NCBI GenBank assembly: GCA_022010015.1
Contig: CP091735.1
Coordinates: forward strand, 1,798,001 to 1,862,000
DNA: 64,000 nucleotides
Direction of reading: 5' to 3'
Source: Clostridium sp.
GTDB taxonomy: Bacteria > Bacillota_I > Bacilli_A > Acholeplasmatales > Anaeroplasmataceae
Shown: positions 21,849 to 32,584 of the stretch, piece by piece
Numbering within the stretch: the stretch's first letter is position 1
Layout: each line of letters begins with the position of its first letter
The notes under the pieces: model-generated
The model's input: only the letters and a program-made list of their open reading frames with translations
Told to the model about the DNA's origin: nothing
Databases searched by the model: none
Program-made: the position numbers and the translations under genes

Positions 21849-23702
21849 TCAACTATTTCCTTTTAATATATCTGCCTTAGAAAAGCCATAATTATCTAAA
21901 AACAATATCAATATTACCATGAGGTACAATTGTATCTCTTGATATACCATAGCCCTTTATTTTTCTTCTTAAAGTCTTGTTTAACAGCAAAATCTAAAAC
22001 ATTAGCTAAAAGTGTACCGACATTAACACATTCCTCAATTATTAAAATATTTTTTTGTTCATTTTAAAAAAAGTTCAAGTAGCATTTCTTCATCAATTGG
22101 TCTAATAAATCTAGCATTAATAAGGCATACATCCAAATTATTTTTCTTCAATAGTTTTTTTCAATTCTATTTAAAATAGTACCATAAGATATAATGATAA
22201 CTTTATTTCCTTTTTCTTAATATATCCCAGGTTGGGCTTGTTATTTCATAATTCAAATCAAGAGTCCTATATTCACTTCTACCCTTAGGATAGCGAACGA
22301 CAATAGGGCCATTATATTTTAAAGCATACGAAAATAGTCCCATACATTCCCTACCATCTTTTCCCATACAAATGGTAAAATTAGGCATTGAATTAAACAT
22401 TGCTACATCATAAATTCCCTGATGAGTGGCACCATCCTCACCAACTATTCCTGCTCTATCAATACCAATTATTACATTAAGTCCTCTTCTTGCAATATCA
22501 TTTAAAAATTGATCATATGCTCGTTGAGCAAAGGTTGAATACATTAATAAAACAACCTTCTTATTTGATAAAGCAATTCCTGCTGCCATTACGGCTGCAT
22601 GCTCCTCAGAAATTCCAACATCATAAAAGTTCTTAGGATAAAGACTTGCAAAATAAATCTAAGCAGGCTCCCTGCTTCATAGCTGGAGTAATTACAAAAA
22701 AATCTTCCTTTTTTTCTTAAATCTAGTATTTTATTAGCAACAATTTGTGAATAGCTAGTAAGACCATCATCATTCTTAACTAAAAGGCTTACCATTTTCA
22801 ACACAAAATGGTCCTACGCCATGGAAATTACCTATATCGTCATCCTCAGCATAAGGATAGCCACAACCTTTTTTAGTAATTAAGTGAATAATAACTGGCT
22901 CCCTACTTTGCTTAACTCTTTCAAAATTACGAATTACGGATTTAATGTCATTACCATCTATTGGTCCATAATAATCAAAGCCCATATCCTCAAAAATATT
23001 ATCACTTTGTAAATACCCCTTTAAGCCTCTTTTTATTTGATGAAACCAATTAGTTATAAACTTAGGAAAAATAATGTTGCAAATTCTCTTAAATCTACGC
23101 CAAGCCTTAGTTCCACGCATACGACTAAAAACTCTAGTCATTGCTCCTACAGACTTAGAAATACCCATTTTATTGTCATTTATAATTATTATTGGATTTT
23201 CTTCCTTTAAGTTACCTAAAAAATTAAGACCTTCAAAGGCAATACCATTAGATATTGAACTATCTCCTATAACAACAACTGCCCTAGGCGGATTAGCATT
23301 TTCTTTATTTGCTACTATCATTCCTGCTGCGGCAGAAATCGATGTTGAGCTATGGCCTGATTCCCAAATATCATATTTGGATTCATCCTTGTTTATATAT
23401 CCTGATAGACCATTAAATTGTCTTAAAGTTTTTAAAAATCCTTAGCCCTACCAGTTAAAATCTTATGTACATAGCTTTGATGGCCTACATCATATATAAA
23501 TTTATCATTTTCTGGATCAAAAACATAAAACATCGCAATCGTTAATTCCACAATTCCCAAATTTGAAGACAAATGCCCACCAGTTTTACTGATATTTTCA
23601 ATTAAAAAAGTCCTAATATCCTTAGCTAATTGCTTAAGCTCTTTATTATTTAGATTTTTTTGATAAAAGAAGGATCCTTAATGTCCTCAATTTTTTTATC
23701 AT
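21849..23702 (-). CDS. dxs: 1-Deoxy-D-xylulose-5-phosphate synthase, frameshifted
   Basis: First enzyme of the MEP pathway; thiamine diphosphate-dependent. The N-terminus has SKTGGHLSSNLGIVELT, and the thiamine motif is AVVVIGDSSISNG with the later NDNKMGIS. The C-terminal transketolase part contains DGATHQGIYDVAMF, the Glu-containing EDGATHQG family block, and GPIVVRYPKG. The length of about 617 residues is normal. Breaks are near 23640, 23445, 22800, 22690, 22200 and several between 22190 and 21900. The ATG overlaps the xseB stop (ATGA). ispA, which lies between xseB and dxs in Bacillus, is absent. Confidence 0.93.
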
Positions 23703-23940
23703 ATTATCCTCTTATTCTTGTTTAAATGGTTCCAAACCATTTTTTTAGTCATTTGTTCAACAACAAGCTTTTTCATTTTTTTATCTAAAATATCATAGCA
23801 TATCTTAGAAAGCTCAACACCTTTTAGTATAATTTTTTTACTGCATCCTCTAAAGAAATATCACGATTTTCAAGGTTCTTAACAACCTCATTTAGCATTG
23901 ATAAATATTCCTCGAAGCTTTTATCTTGATTTTCCATCAT
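23699..23940 (-). CDS. xseB: Exodeoxyribonuclease VII small subunit, frameshifted
   Basis: Small helical subunit of exonuclease VII, about 80 residues. It shows the family pattern SFEEYLSMLNEVVKNLENRD and ISLEDAV, then GVELSKICYDIL after one break near 23830. The start codons overlap the end of xseA by about 20 bases, and its TGA overlaps the dxs ATG. It works with the product of the preceding gene. Confidence 0.88.
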
Positions 23941-25154
23941 TAACCTCCATCACCTTAGCTCTAATGCTACCATCATTTAGAGTAATATCTATTAAATCAT
24001 TTTCTTTTAACTGCTTAACACTTCTTACAATTTCATCATTATGTTTAGCTATTGAATAGCCCTTATCCATAATTTGTAAGGGATTAAGTGCTTTTAAATT
24101 TTTTTCTATTAATACCTTATAGCTATTTTTCCTTATTAGCTAAAATTGCCTTGATCATTAATCCTAAGGAATTAAACTTAGCATCAACAATTTCTCTTTT
24201 ATGAATCAAAGCTGTCTTAGGACTATTATTGTCCAATGATTTTTTTCTAAATTACCTAAAAATAAGTTTATAATTATCAAAAGAAATTCTTAATATTTTT
24301 TTATTTAAAATTCCATAGATTTGAACTATATTTTTGTTTTAAAACATCCTTATTAGGAGTGGCAATTTCAGCAGCTGCAGTTGGTGTTGCCGCTCTTTTA
24401 TCTGCAACAAAATCAGAAATAGTAAAATCTATTTCATGCCCTACTGCTGAAATAATTGGAATATTACAATTATAAATTGCATAAGCAACAATTTTTTCAT
24501 TAAAGGCCCATAAATCTTCGATGCTTCCACCACCACGGCCAACAATTAAAACATCACAAAGTGCTTGCTCTTCTGCTAGTTTTATTTGTTCAACAATACT
24601 ATTCTTGGCTTCCTCTCCTTGAACTAGTGCTGGATATAATATAACCTTGCAAAAGGGAAATCTTCTCGTAATAGTATTAATTATATCTTTAATTGCTGCA
24701 CCTGTAGGAGAGGTTATAACTCCTATAACCTTAGGAATTTGTGGAATAGGCTTTTTATGTGCTGGATCAAATAAGCCAAGCTCACCAAGTTCTTTTTAAT
24801 TGCTCATAAGCTAAATATAAGTCACCTACCCCATCACTTTTCATTTCCGAAACAACTATTTGATAGGTACCACTGGGCTCATAAACAGAAATTCTTCCTC
24901 TTAAAAAAACCTTCATACCATCCTTTGGCTCAAATTTAACCTTCATAGCGCTTGATGCAAACATCATTGCACCTATTGCAGCTCCATCATCCTTAAGTGT
25001 AAAATAAAAAAATGACCTCTTGAATGATGCTTAAAATTAGAAATTTCTCCTGTAACAAAAAAATATCCTCTAAATGATGATCATGCTCAAATTTCCATTT
25101 AATATATTTAGTTAATGCAGTGACAGTTACATAATCATTCTTATTTTCCTGCAT
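23921..25154 (-). CDS. xseA: Exodeoxyribonuclease VII large subunit, frameshifted
   Basis: Catalytic subunit. The N-terminal OB fold contains KWKFEHDHHLEDIFVTGEIS and GHFYFTLKD. The catalytic domain has VIGVITSPTGAAIKDII, DVLIVGRGGGSIEDLWAFNE and SAVGHEIDFTISDFVADKRA, followed by ATPTAAAE, all diagnostic. Length of about 411 residues is typical. Breaks occur near 25010, 25060, 24795 and through the C-terminal coiled coil (24100-24350). The C-terminus reads LNDGSIRAKVMEVND and overlaps xseB. folD, normally between nusB and xseA, is missing. Confidence 0.92.
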
Positions 25155-25162
25155 TTTTTCAC

Positions 25163-25557
25163 CTATATTTCTTTAGCAATCTTATCAAGAAGGCTATTAT
25201 TAAAAAGCGACAGCCTTATGGTTTCCTTCATCTGAAAACATTTTTGGTAATTTCTAAGGCTTCATTAATAGCTACTCTTTTATCCTCGCCTAAATACATT
25301 TCAGCAGTTGCAAGTCTAATAATAGCTCGATCAACGGCATTTAAACGTGAAATTGAATAATTTTCTAAGGCCATTTCAATAATTTGATCAACCTTTTCAC
25401 GATTATTCAAATATTTTTAAAGCGAATTCCACGCCTTCCTCATTAAAAATCATCATTATTAAATACTTGCTTAATTGCTTCAGATGTTGAAACATCATCA
25501 AAATCAACTCTATATATAATTTGCATTCCAAAAAAATACGATTGTCTCTTCTACTCA
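25163..25557 (-). CDS. nusB: Transcription antitermination factor NusB, frameshifted
   Basis: Binds boxA RNA with NusE in rRNA antitermination. The C-terminal half is in one frame: ENYSISRLNAVDRAIIRLAT, AEMYLGEDKRVAINEALEI, both hallmarks of the family. The N-terminus MSRRDNRIF leads into GMQIIYRVDFDD after breaks near 25525 and 25450. The C-terminus ends LLDKIAKEI. Length of about 131 residues is normal. It follows spoIIIAH, as in Bacillus, but is separated from it by a strong terminator. Confidence 0.9.
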
Positions 25558-25636
25558 TAATTTGTTTCCTCACATAAAAAAAATATCTTTTTCACTTATA
25601 TATTATTTTTACCATATTTGCAATCTAATTAAAAAG

Positions 25637-25665
25637 AAAAAAAGAGTATTATCTACTCTTTTTTT
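25637..25665. terminator. Terminator downstream of spoIIIAH
   Basis: The arms AAAAAAAGAGTA and TACTCTTTTTTT surround a short loop. It directly abuts the spoIIIAH stop codon and isolates nusB from sporulation transcription. Confidence 0.82.
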
Positions 25666-26148
25666 ATGAACTTAATGCTGTTGTATGAATTGTAACAATA
25701 TAATTAGTGTCAAATTTAGCTTTGCTTAAAAGCGCCACATTAACAAATTCAGTTTGACTAAATGTATCTGTTAAGATATCAATATTCACCTTTCCATCAG
25801 CAACATATACAAATACATCATCATAGCCTAGAGCTATAATTTCATTTTCTAAGGCCACCTCACTATAATTAAGCTTATATATGGCATCAACCTTTAGCAA
25901 GGTATTTTCAACCTCCGTGCTTGAAAGCTCACCACTAGCCACAACAGCCTCATAGCCTTCAATATCCTTAGTTCTATTTTTCATTACTTCAAGCCTTGAT
26001 TCAGCATAGGTGTGATATTTTTATAGACCCTGAGGTATTTTTGTGTTTCATTATTTTTTTATTTGTCTTAGTATCATTTATATAATAAACGCTAAGCATT
26101 ACCACTAAGGCTAATAAAAAAATAATGGAAGTTTGTTCTTTTTAACAT
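25664..26148 (-). CDS. spoIIIAH: SpoIIIAH stage III sporulation protein, frameshifted
   Basis: Mother-cell membrane protein that pairs with SpoIIQ to form the forespore feeding channel. Removing one A near 26137 gives the N-terminus MLKEQTSIIFLLALVVMLSV, a single membrane anchor, followed by YYINDTKTNKK. The C-terminal YscJ/FliF-like domain is intact: NRTKDIEGYEAVV, EVALENEIIALGYDDVFVYV and DGKVNIDILTD. Length of about 160 residues is shorter than the Bacillus protein. An AAGGAGG ribosome-binding site precedes the ATG. spoIIIAA-AG, normally just upstream, are not present. Confidence 0.87.
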
Positions 26149-26191
26149 AATATCCTCCTTAACATTTACTAAATATTATGCTAAATACTTT

Positions 26192-29100
26192 TTAATTATT
26201 CATATTAACCTTAGAAATTAATTCATTCATAGTAACATTTTTTTCTTGTAATATTCTCCATAAATATAATTTAAGCTCATTTTTCTTAGCATTAAGAAGA
26301 TCATCTTTAGTATCAATATCATCTGTTATAATCGTTATTTTTCTTATTTAAAAGCAATTTCAAGTATTTCCTTATAGCTATCATTATATTTTTTTATAGC
26401 TTAAAAATAAGATTTTTAAGGCTATCTAAAAAAATAAACATTCCATTTGATTAGTCGCAAGCTCTAAATCACTATTTATAAAGCTAATCATAACATCCTT
26501 ATTAATACTTTCATCAACATAAAAAAATTACATTTCCCTTAGGAATTTTTGGAAAAAATCAAGTTGCGTTAAAACAAAGGAAATAATTTTTTTCATCCTC
26601 AATTGTTTTCTTATGAATAGGTATGCATATTTTTTTAAATAGGCATGGGTCATATTATAAAAAAATTCTTTAGTTCCATTAAAGATTGCTGAATTAAATA
26701 TTTATCTAATAAATCCTCCAACGAGCGTCTTTTTAATTACCTTATCAACCATTTGATAATCAACATCATAATTCACTAAATTTAGTCTAGCAAAATAAGC
26801 ATAGACATTTTTTTCATTTAAATCAATAATTTGCTTATAGGTTATTTTCATCTTATTATGATCAATACATTCGCTTATATGCGTTATAAGCTGAAAATCG
26901 AAATATCTTTTTTTGATAGTTCCTTTGATCAAATAAAGCTACATGATTTTTGTCCATCCTTAACCTCTTTAGCATCTAATAGGCCATATGATGCATAATT
27001 TAAAATCTTTGAAGGATCCGAAATGTTTTGGTTTGCAGTATAACGATAAACACCAGCTGCAAAGCTAAGCTTAATTCTCTTATTTACATCATACATTTTT
27101 TTAGTTAATTTATCTAAATAATTAATAGTCTTACTTAAAGCTAATCTTTTTATCATTTAACTCATTATATAATAAAAGCAAATTTATCACCATCAAGATG
27201 ATAAACTCTTGTATTAAAATCAGTAGCAATTTCTTCCTTGATAACTAACCCTAAATGATAAATTAATTGTGATGTGAATGCTAAGCCATAAATATCAGTA
27301 TAAAGCTTAAAATCATTAATATCAATAAGCGCAATACTAAATTTTTTTATTCTTTATTGCATCAGTAAGATCAATAAATAATTTAGCCTCACCACTAAGC
27401 TTCGATAAAGGATTTTTCATATATCAAAGCCTCTAAATCATTTTTTTGGTTTTTTCATCAGCAGTAATGTCATCAATTAAAGAAATAAGCGTATAGGTTT
27501 TTATTTTTCCAGCATTGGATAAAAGCGTTCTTTAACATAAATAATCTCATTACCCTTATGAAAATGATATTTACTAACAACATCTAAGGCTTCGTTAGCT
27601 AATGCTTCCTCCTTCGCCTTACGATAGGCAATTAAATCATTAGCTGCAATCCTTGACTCATAGTCAGATACATTTAAGTTTTCATAAATATCCAATATCT
27701 CACAGGCCTTAGCATTTGAATGAACATACATAGAAGCCTCAACCTTAATTCCTGAGGACATTGCCTCACTAATGAAAAATAACTTTTTATTTGTAGTTTC
27801 TATCTCGTTTATATACATTTCATTATTTAAACGAACATTTAGCATTTGACTTGTAAGCTTTAAAATTTCATAAGCCATATCAACATCAATAAAACGTTTA
27901 TTACTTATATAAGCAATGCTTCCCATAATAATAGTATCTTCAAAAAAAGGAAAGCATAAAATATATTTTTTTTCTTCATATGGCAAATTAGTTATAATGT
28001 TTTTTAAGCCTTCGTCCTCTTTATAGACGTCAGTTTCTTGTTCAATAGCTGTTAAAAGAACTGTATCCTCTAAATCCTTATTATTGAAGGCTTTGTTATA
28101 TACTCTTTCAACCTTATAATGATAACCAAAATAGCCTTGATTATAATAGACAATGACAATCTCATCAATAGGAAATAATTTAGTAAGCTCAATGGCCCCT
28201 AATCTAAAAAAATTCTCTAAACTTTAAATTCTTATCTCTACTATTAATGTAAGAAAAAAACATCTGCAAATTTTTTTCATATGCCTCTGATACTAAAATA
28301 TCTGTTTTTTTCATTTTTTTAATAACATTAATTTCTGCAACATTTTGTTTTGGCTCTTCTACTATTGTCTCCGCAATTTCGGGAATAATAATCTGCTTAT
28401 CTTTTTAGGATTTTTCATATTCAATAGAACTATTGATTTTTATTTAGTCTATCTTCATATTCCTTAATGGAAATTAAATGGTTTTTGTTCTTTATATAAA
28501 TCAAGGGCAGCAAGAACAAATTCCTTACCATCAATTGGTTTAATATTATCAAGCTCATCCTCATAATCAGTAACAATAATTGTCGCCCTACGGTATTCCT
28601 TATTCTTTAAATAACCCCTAACGCAAATAGCTGCCGCATTAATTTTGAGTTCACTTGATAAATGCTCATCACTAAGTAGGGCTTTAGCCATTTCAATTGC
28701 TTTTATATAGCTACCACTTTCATATTCAATTCTTATTTTTTTTAAAGAAAGCTCATTAGCCTTGTCAAACAATAAATTTTTTTATTATAATAAGAAAAAA
28801 AGATTATCATAATAACTTAAAAAAAGCGTTCATAATCATGCTCCTTAAAAATAAATATCAGCAATTATAGCCATGTATTTTGCACGAATATCAACATCAG
28901 TTTCCTCAGCTAAGATTTTAAAAAAATCTCTTCTTTAATTTTTAGCTTGATTATTTGTTAGGATATAATAATCAATCAAATCCATATAATATTCATTCAT
29001 TCTGGCAAGTGGTAAATAATTTTTTTCTTTACCTCAATATATTTTGCCATTTGATCAACAAGAAAAATTTTTTTAGAAATTTCAATAATAGCGTTACATA

Positions 29101-29330
29101 AATAAATAACCGCATTATAATCTAATTGATTAAATATCGGAACATATGAATATAAAAAGCTTTTAAAGCTTCATTAACCCTACCAATTTCCCCAAAAAAA
29201 TTATTCCTTTATAGGCAATAGCCTCATAATATTTAGCATCAGACTTAGAGGTTTTTGGATAAAAAAATAAATCAATTTTTTTATTGATGCTGATACCTTA
29301 TCTAATTTTTAATAATTCATTTATATCCAT
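26192..29330 (-). CDS. Large GAF/PAS-like protein with degenerate GGDEF and EAL domains, frameshifted
   Basis: The repaired product is about 1,045 residues. The N-terminal third is helical and TPR-like (AYKGIIFLGEIGRVNEALKA, YESGSYIKAIEMAKALLS, RGYLKNKEYRRA). A GAF-like domain follows (LCFPFFEDTIIMGSIAYISN), then a PAS-like segment ending at FYPMLEK. The GGDEF domain has DINDFKLYTDIYG, but its active-site loop reads VYHLDGDKFAFI; it ends LNYASYGLLDAKEV. The last part looks like an EAL domain whose signature is AYFARLN instead of the usual EALLR. Both enzymatic motifs are therefore lost, which suggests a regulatory or receptor role. Many breaks lie in A/T runs; a single ATG with GGAGGAG is at 29330. 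Confidence 0.68.
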
Positions 29331-29349
29331 AAGCTCCTCCTAAACAATT

Positions 29350-29811
29350 TTAAAACTTTTTAATAACTACATCATTTCTATAAAAAAATAAATAACATTT
29401 TTCCTCATCAATCACTGCATATTCGTTATTAATAAATGCTCCAGGATTAATTAGAGCAACACCCTTAAAATCAGCAAAAAAATTGCTGACGAGTATGGCC
29501 AAAAAAATGCCAATTCTACAATTTTTCTTCTAGCGTTTTATAATAAATTCTATCTAAACTATTTTTTTAACATTATATTTATGACCATGAGTAATAAATG
29601 CCTTAAGGCCATTAATATCAATTACATTCTCTAAAGGCTTACTATACCTATCACAATTTCCTATTACATAGGTGACATTAAATTTATCTAATAGCTCTTT
29701 ATTAATTATAAAATCACCAAGGCAAATAATTTTTTTCATTTTTTTATGAATTTCTAAGAATCTAGCTAAATTTGAACTATTATGCGAATCACTTATAAGT
29801 AATATCTTCAT
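29350..29811 (-). CDS. YfcE/MJ0936-type metallophosphoesterase, frameshifted
   Basis: Small calcineurin-like phosphodiesterase. The metal motifs are MKILLISDSHNS (D-x-H), CLGDF (GD), VIGNCDR (GNCD, the family GNH/D position) and AFITHGHKYNV (GHxH-like). C-terminal FGHTRQQF appears after breaks near 29495 and supplies the last His. Length of about 153 residues is typical. The ATG overlaps the rdgB stop, so the two are coupled; the same pair occurs in Bacillus. The start sits at 29811. Confidence 0.87.
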
Positions 29812-30383
29812 CTTAAAGCTTCCTTTAGCTTTCTTATAGCCTTTCCACGATGAGAGATTTTATTCTTTTCCTCAAGACTAAGTTCAGCCATAGTCTTACC
29901 AAATTCCTTAACATAAAAATAAGGATCATAACCAAAACCGCCATTTCCTCTTGGTGTTAAAATTATTTTTCCATAACAATAATCCTCAACAACAATGCTT
30001 CTACCATCTGGATAACATAAAGCAATAGCACATACATATCTACAATCAGTGTTTTTCTTTTACCCTCAAGATTTTTTTATTAGTAAAGCATTATTTAGCT
30101 TATCATCATGCATATCACCAGCATACCTTGCTGAATAAATACCTGGCTCATTATTCAAAGAGAAAACCTCTAATCCTGAATCATCACTTATTACAGGCTT
30201 ATTATAAATTTTAGCAATTGTACTAGCCTTAATAACCGCATTTTCCTTGAAGGTTTTGCCATCCTCAACAATATCATTTTGATAATTTAAATCATTTAAA
30301 GAAACAATATGATATTCCTTTAATATAGAGGCAAATTCTCTTTTCTTTCCTTCATTTTTTGTTGCAACAATAATTTCTTCCAT
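29808..30383 (-). CDS. rdgB: Non-canonical purine NTP pyrophosphatase (RdgB/HAM1), frameshifted
   Basis: Hydrolyses dITP, XTP and similar nucleotides. It shows IIVATKNEGKKREFASIL, ISDDSGLEVFSLNNEPGIYS and ARYAGDMHDD, then GGFGYDPYF and the C-terminal ISHRGKAIRKLKEALR; SDDSGL and FGYDP are diagnostic. One break, near 30070, is in a T run. Length 191 residues matches the family. The ribosome-binding site is GGTGAG before the ATG. Confidence 0.93.
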
Positions 30384-30468
30384 ATATTCTCACCATTTAC
30401 TATTTTTAACATAAATATAAAGATATTTTTAACAAAATAAGAAAACAATTTTTTTGTCAAAAAAAAAA

Positions 30469-30487
30469 AAATGCCATTTTGGCATTT
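30469..30487. terminator. Hairpin between rdgB and the upstream lipoprotein gene
   Basis: The perfect stem AAATGCC / GGCATTT with a TTTT loop is preceded by a 13-base A run on the plus strand, so it gives a U tract for minus-strand transcripts. Confidence 0.8.
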
Positions 30488-30527
30488 CTTTTTAAAGCAA
30501 AATAGCTATTAATATTTTTCATAAGCA

Positions 30528-31123
30528 CTAGAGTTTTTTTGAAACATTAACCATTCTATAGCCTTTATAATCATCAAAGAATTTAATTGAACCATTACTG
30601 TACAATGTATATTCTAAATTATTCTTAATTATAATATCCTTAGTACTTTTTTTCCATCATATAAAACATAAAAATCATTACCTTTTATTGCAATACTATA
30701 ATAATTAAATTCACCTATAATAGTTTTTTTCAAAGATAAGCTAATATCATCAACAACAATGTCATAGCTTATATCCTTATTATTTTTTTATTATATTCTA
30801 TAATATAATCCTTATCATTAATAGCAAACTTCTTCTTAAGATTTATCATATCCTTATTATCATATAAATCATCAAGATAAGCTTCATAAGAATATTTAAA
30901 ATCATCAACAATATTATAGCTTCCTTCTATTGCAACTAAATCCTTATCATCCTCTAAAAATCTTGTAAATAATTGACGTAGAAGCCTTGCTTTGTCAAAT
31001 TAGATAGAGCTTCATTACTACAATAATAATCTAAAATATCAATTAAATCATTATATTTTTGCTGATTTGCATGAGCATAAAATCATAATAAAGCCTAGCA
31101 AAAATAATAAAAGTCTTCTTCAT
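30528..31123 (-). CDS. Putative lipoprotein of unknown function, frameshifted
   Basis: Removing one T near 31110 and one A near 31075 gives the N-terminus MKKTLLFLLGFIMILCSC, a signal peptide with a lipobox-like LCSC. The mature domain includes YNDLIDILDYYCSNEALSNL, NIVDDFKYSYEAYL, KKTIIGEFNYYSIAIKG and GSIKFFDDYKGYRMVNVSKK. No family is recognised. A strong AGGAGGAG ribosome-binding site precedes the ATG. The protein is predicted to be about 195 residues and surface-attached. Confidence 0.55.
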
Positions 31124-31269
31124 AATCTATCTCCTCCTCTTATAAACAAAAAAAACTTTTTGTAACATTATTTTTACTATTTTTTTATTAAATGTCAACA
31201 TTATAATAACATATTTTTAGATATATTTCACAATTGTTGGCTTATTATATATTAAAACAATAGTTTTTT

Positions 31270-31648
31270 TCAACTACAGCTGCTGCAAGCTTTTAAATCA
31301 TAGCTATAAACAAAATATCTATCAAAAAAACTATTTCTATTTGCTCATTATTTTTTTATATGATAAAAAGCTTGGCATTAGGACAAACAGGCGAAAAAAA
31401 ATAACCAACAGGCAATAAATTTTTGCTTATTAGTATAAATTTTTTTACTATATTTTTCAATCGTAGGCTCAATGTAATCAATTGAAACCTTGGTAATTTC
31501 TTTAGTTTCGTATTTAATAGCATAAATTGTCAGCTCTTTAATGGTATTTTCACTATATTTAATTTTAATTTTTTTGTTCTTTGATTGAAAAAAATAAAAA
31601 GCAACAAAAAAATAATTAAAAAAATAAGCAAATCAGTATTTTTTTCAC
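31270..31648 (-). CDS. Small membrane-anchored hypothetical protein, GTG start, frameshifted
   Basis: A GTG at 31648, preceded by GGTGG, opens an N-terminal hydrophobic helix (LICLFF then IIFLLLFIFF). A polar part follows with IKIKYSENTIKELTIYAIKY and KVSIDYIEPTIEKYS. The best 3' frame ends in SYDLKACSSCS. At least two T-run shifts are needed. About 125 residues; no family recognised. Support is the continuous coding-like pattern and the conserved orientation with its lipoprotein neighbour. Confidence 0.42.
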
Positions 31649-31717
31649 GTAAACCACCAATAATAAATATGCATTTTTTTATTTTTATGATAAATGTTAA
31701 TTATTATTTTTTTATGA

Positions 31718-31723
31718 TATAAT
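31718..31723 (+). promoter_or_regulatory. -10 element of the CPBP protease gene
   Basis: TATAAT lies 17 bases before the ATG; the -35 element is weak. A GGTGAT ribosome-binding site follows. Confidence 0.4.
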
Positions 31724-31739
31724 CTAATTGGTGATAATA

Positions 31740-32551
31740 ATGGCCTCAAAAAAATTTGATTATAAAAAAAATATAATACCTTTTAGTTTGTGTTTTAGTG
31801 TATATATTCATGATGTATTTTTCTATCTGATTATATTTCACTTCTAATTGCAAATATTACTAGAAAATCAATGGGACTTACTAAAGAATATTTAATGGAG
31901 TTTAAAAAAATCTAGAATTTAGTCAATTTCCAGATAATGTAAAAAAATATTATACAACTGCTAGTGCGATTGGTACTCTTTGTAATTTATATCCTGCTAT
32001 TCATTCTATTTGTAACACTATACCGCAAAAGTTTCAAGGATGATTTTTAATGAATTACAAAATAATTCTGGTAAAATTGCTAAATATATTCCCTTAGGCT
32101 TTCTTTTTAGCCTTTAGCTTACAAATGATATTTTCAATATTTACCTCTCCTCTACTTAAGGATCGTGTTTCCGAAAATCAGCAGCAAATCAATGCCATCT
32201 TATTTTCAAGTAGTAATAATGGCATAATGATGATTATTGCTGCCGTTATCTTTGGACCAGTAGTTGAGGAAATAATTTTTTTAGAAAAATCAATTTTTTT
32301 AAAATTATTCCTAATGATTATCTTGCAATCGCTATTTCTTCTATCCTTTTTTTGGTTTGATTCACACTATAACCTCTGGCTATAACTTTACCCAACTAAT
32401 TCTCCATACAATTCCTTATGCAGCCTGTGGCGTTGGTTTAGGCTATGCATATTTCAAATCAAATCGTAATATTTATGTTCCAATTACAATCCATATGCTT
32501 ATGAATTGCTTTAGTACTATCGTATTAATTTTAACATCAATCAATCAATAA
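31740..32551 (+). CDS. CPBP (CAAX/Abi) family intramembrane metalloprotease, frameshifted
   Basis: Membrane-embedded glutamate protease family, which includes bacteriocin self-immunity proteins. After removing one T near 32283 the first motif becomes VVEEIIFRKS (EExxxR). The second motif is FGLIHTITSGY near 32365, and the third is ITIHMLMN with the conserved His and Asn. Several membrane segments precede these (VYIFMMYFSI near 31810, AAVIFGPVV). Breaks lie near 31770, 31905, 31950, 32285 and 32360. About 265 residues. A terminator follows directly. Confidence 0.85.
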
Positions 32552-32554
32552 AAG

Positions 32555-32584
32555 AAAAAAAGACCTTATAATTGGTCTTTTTTT
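32555..32584. terminator. Bidirectional terminator between the CPBP gene and the ankyrin gene
   Basis: The arms AAAAAAAGACC and GGTCTTTTTTT are perfectly complementary. Confidence 0.82.
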
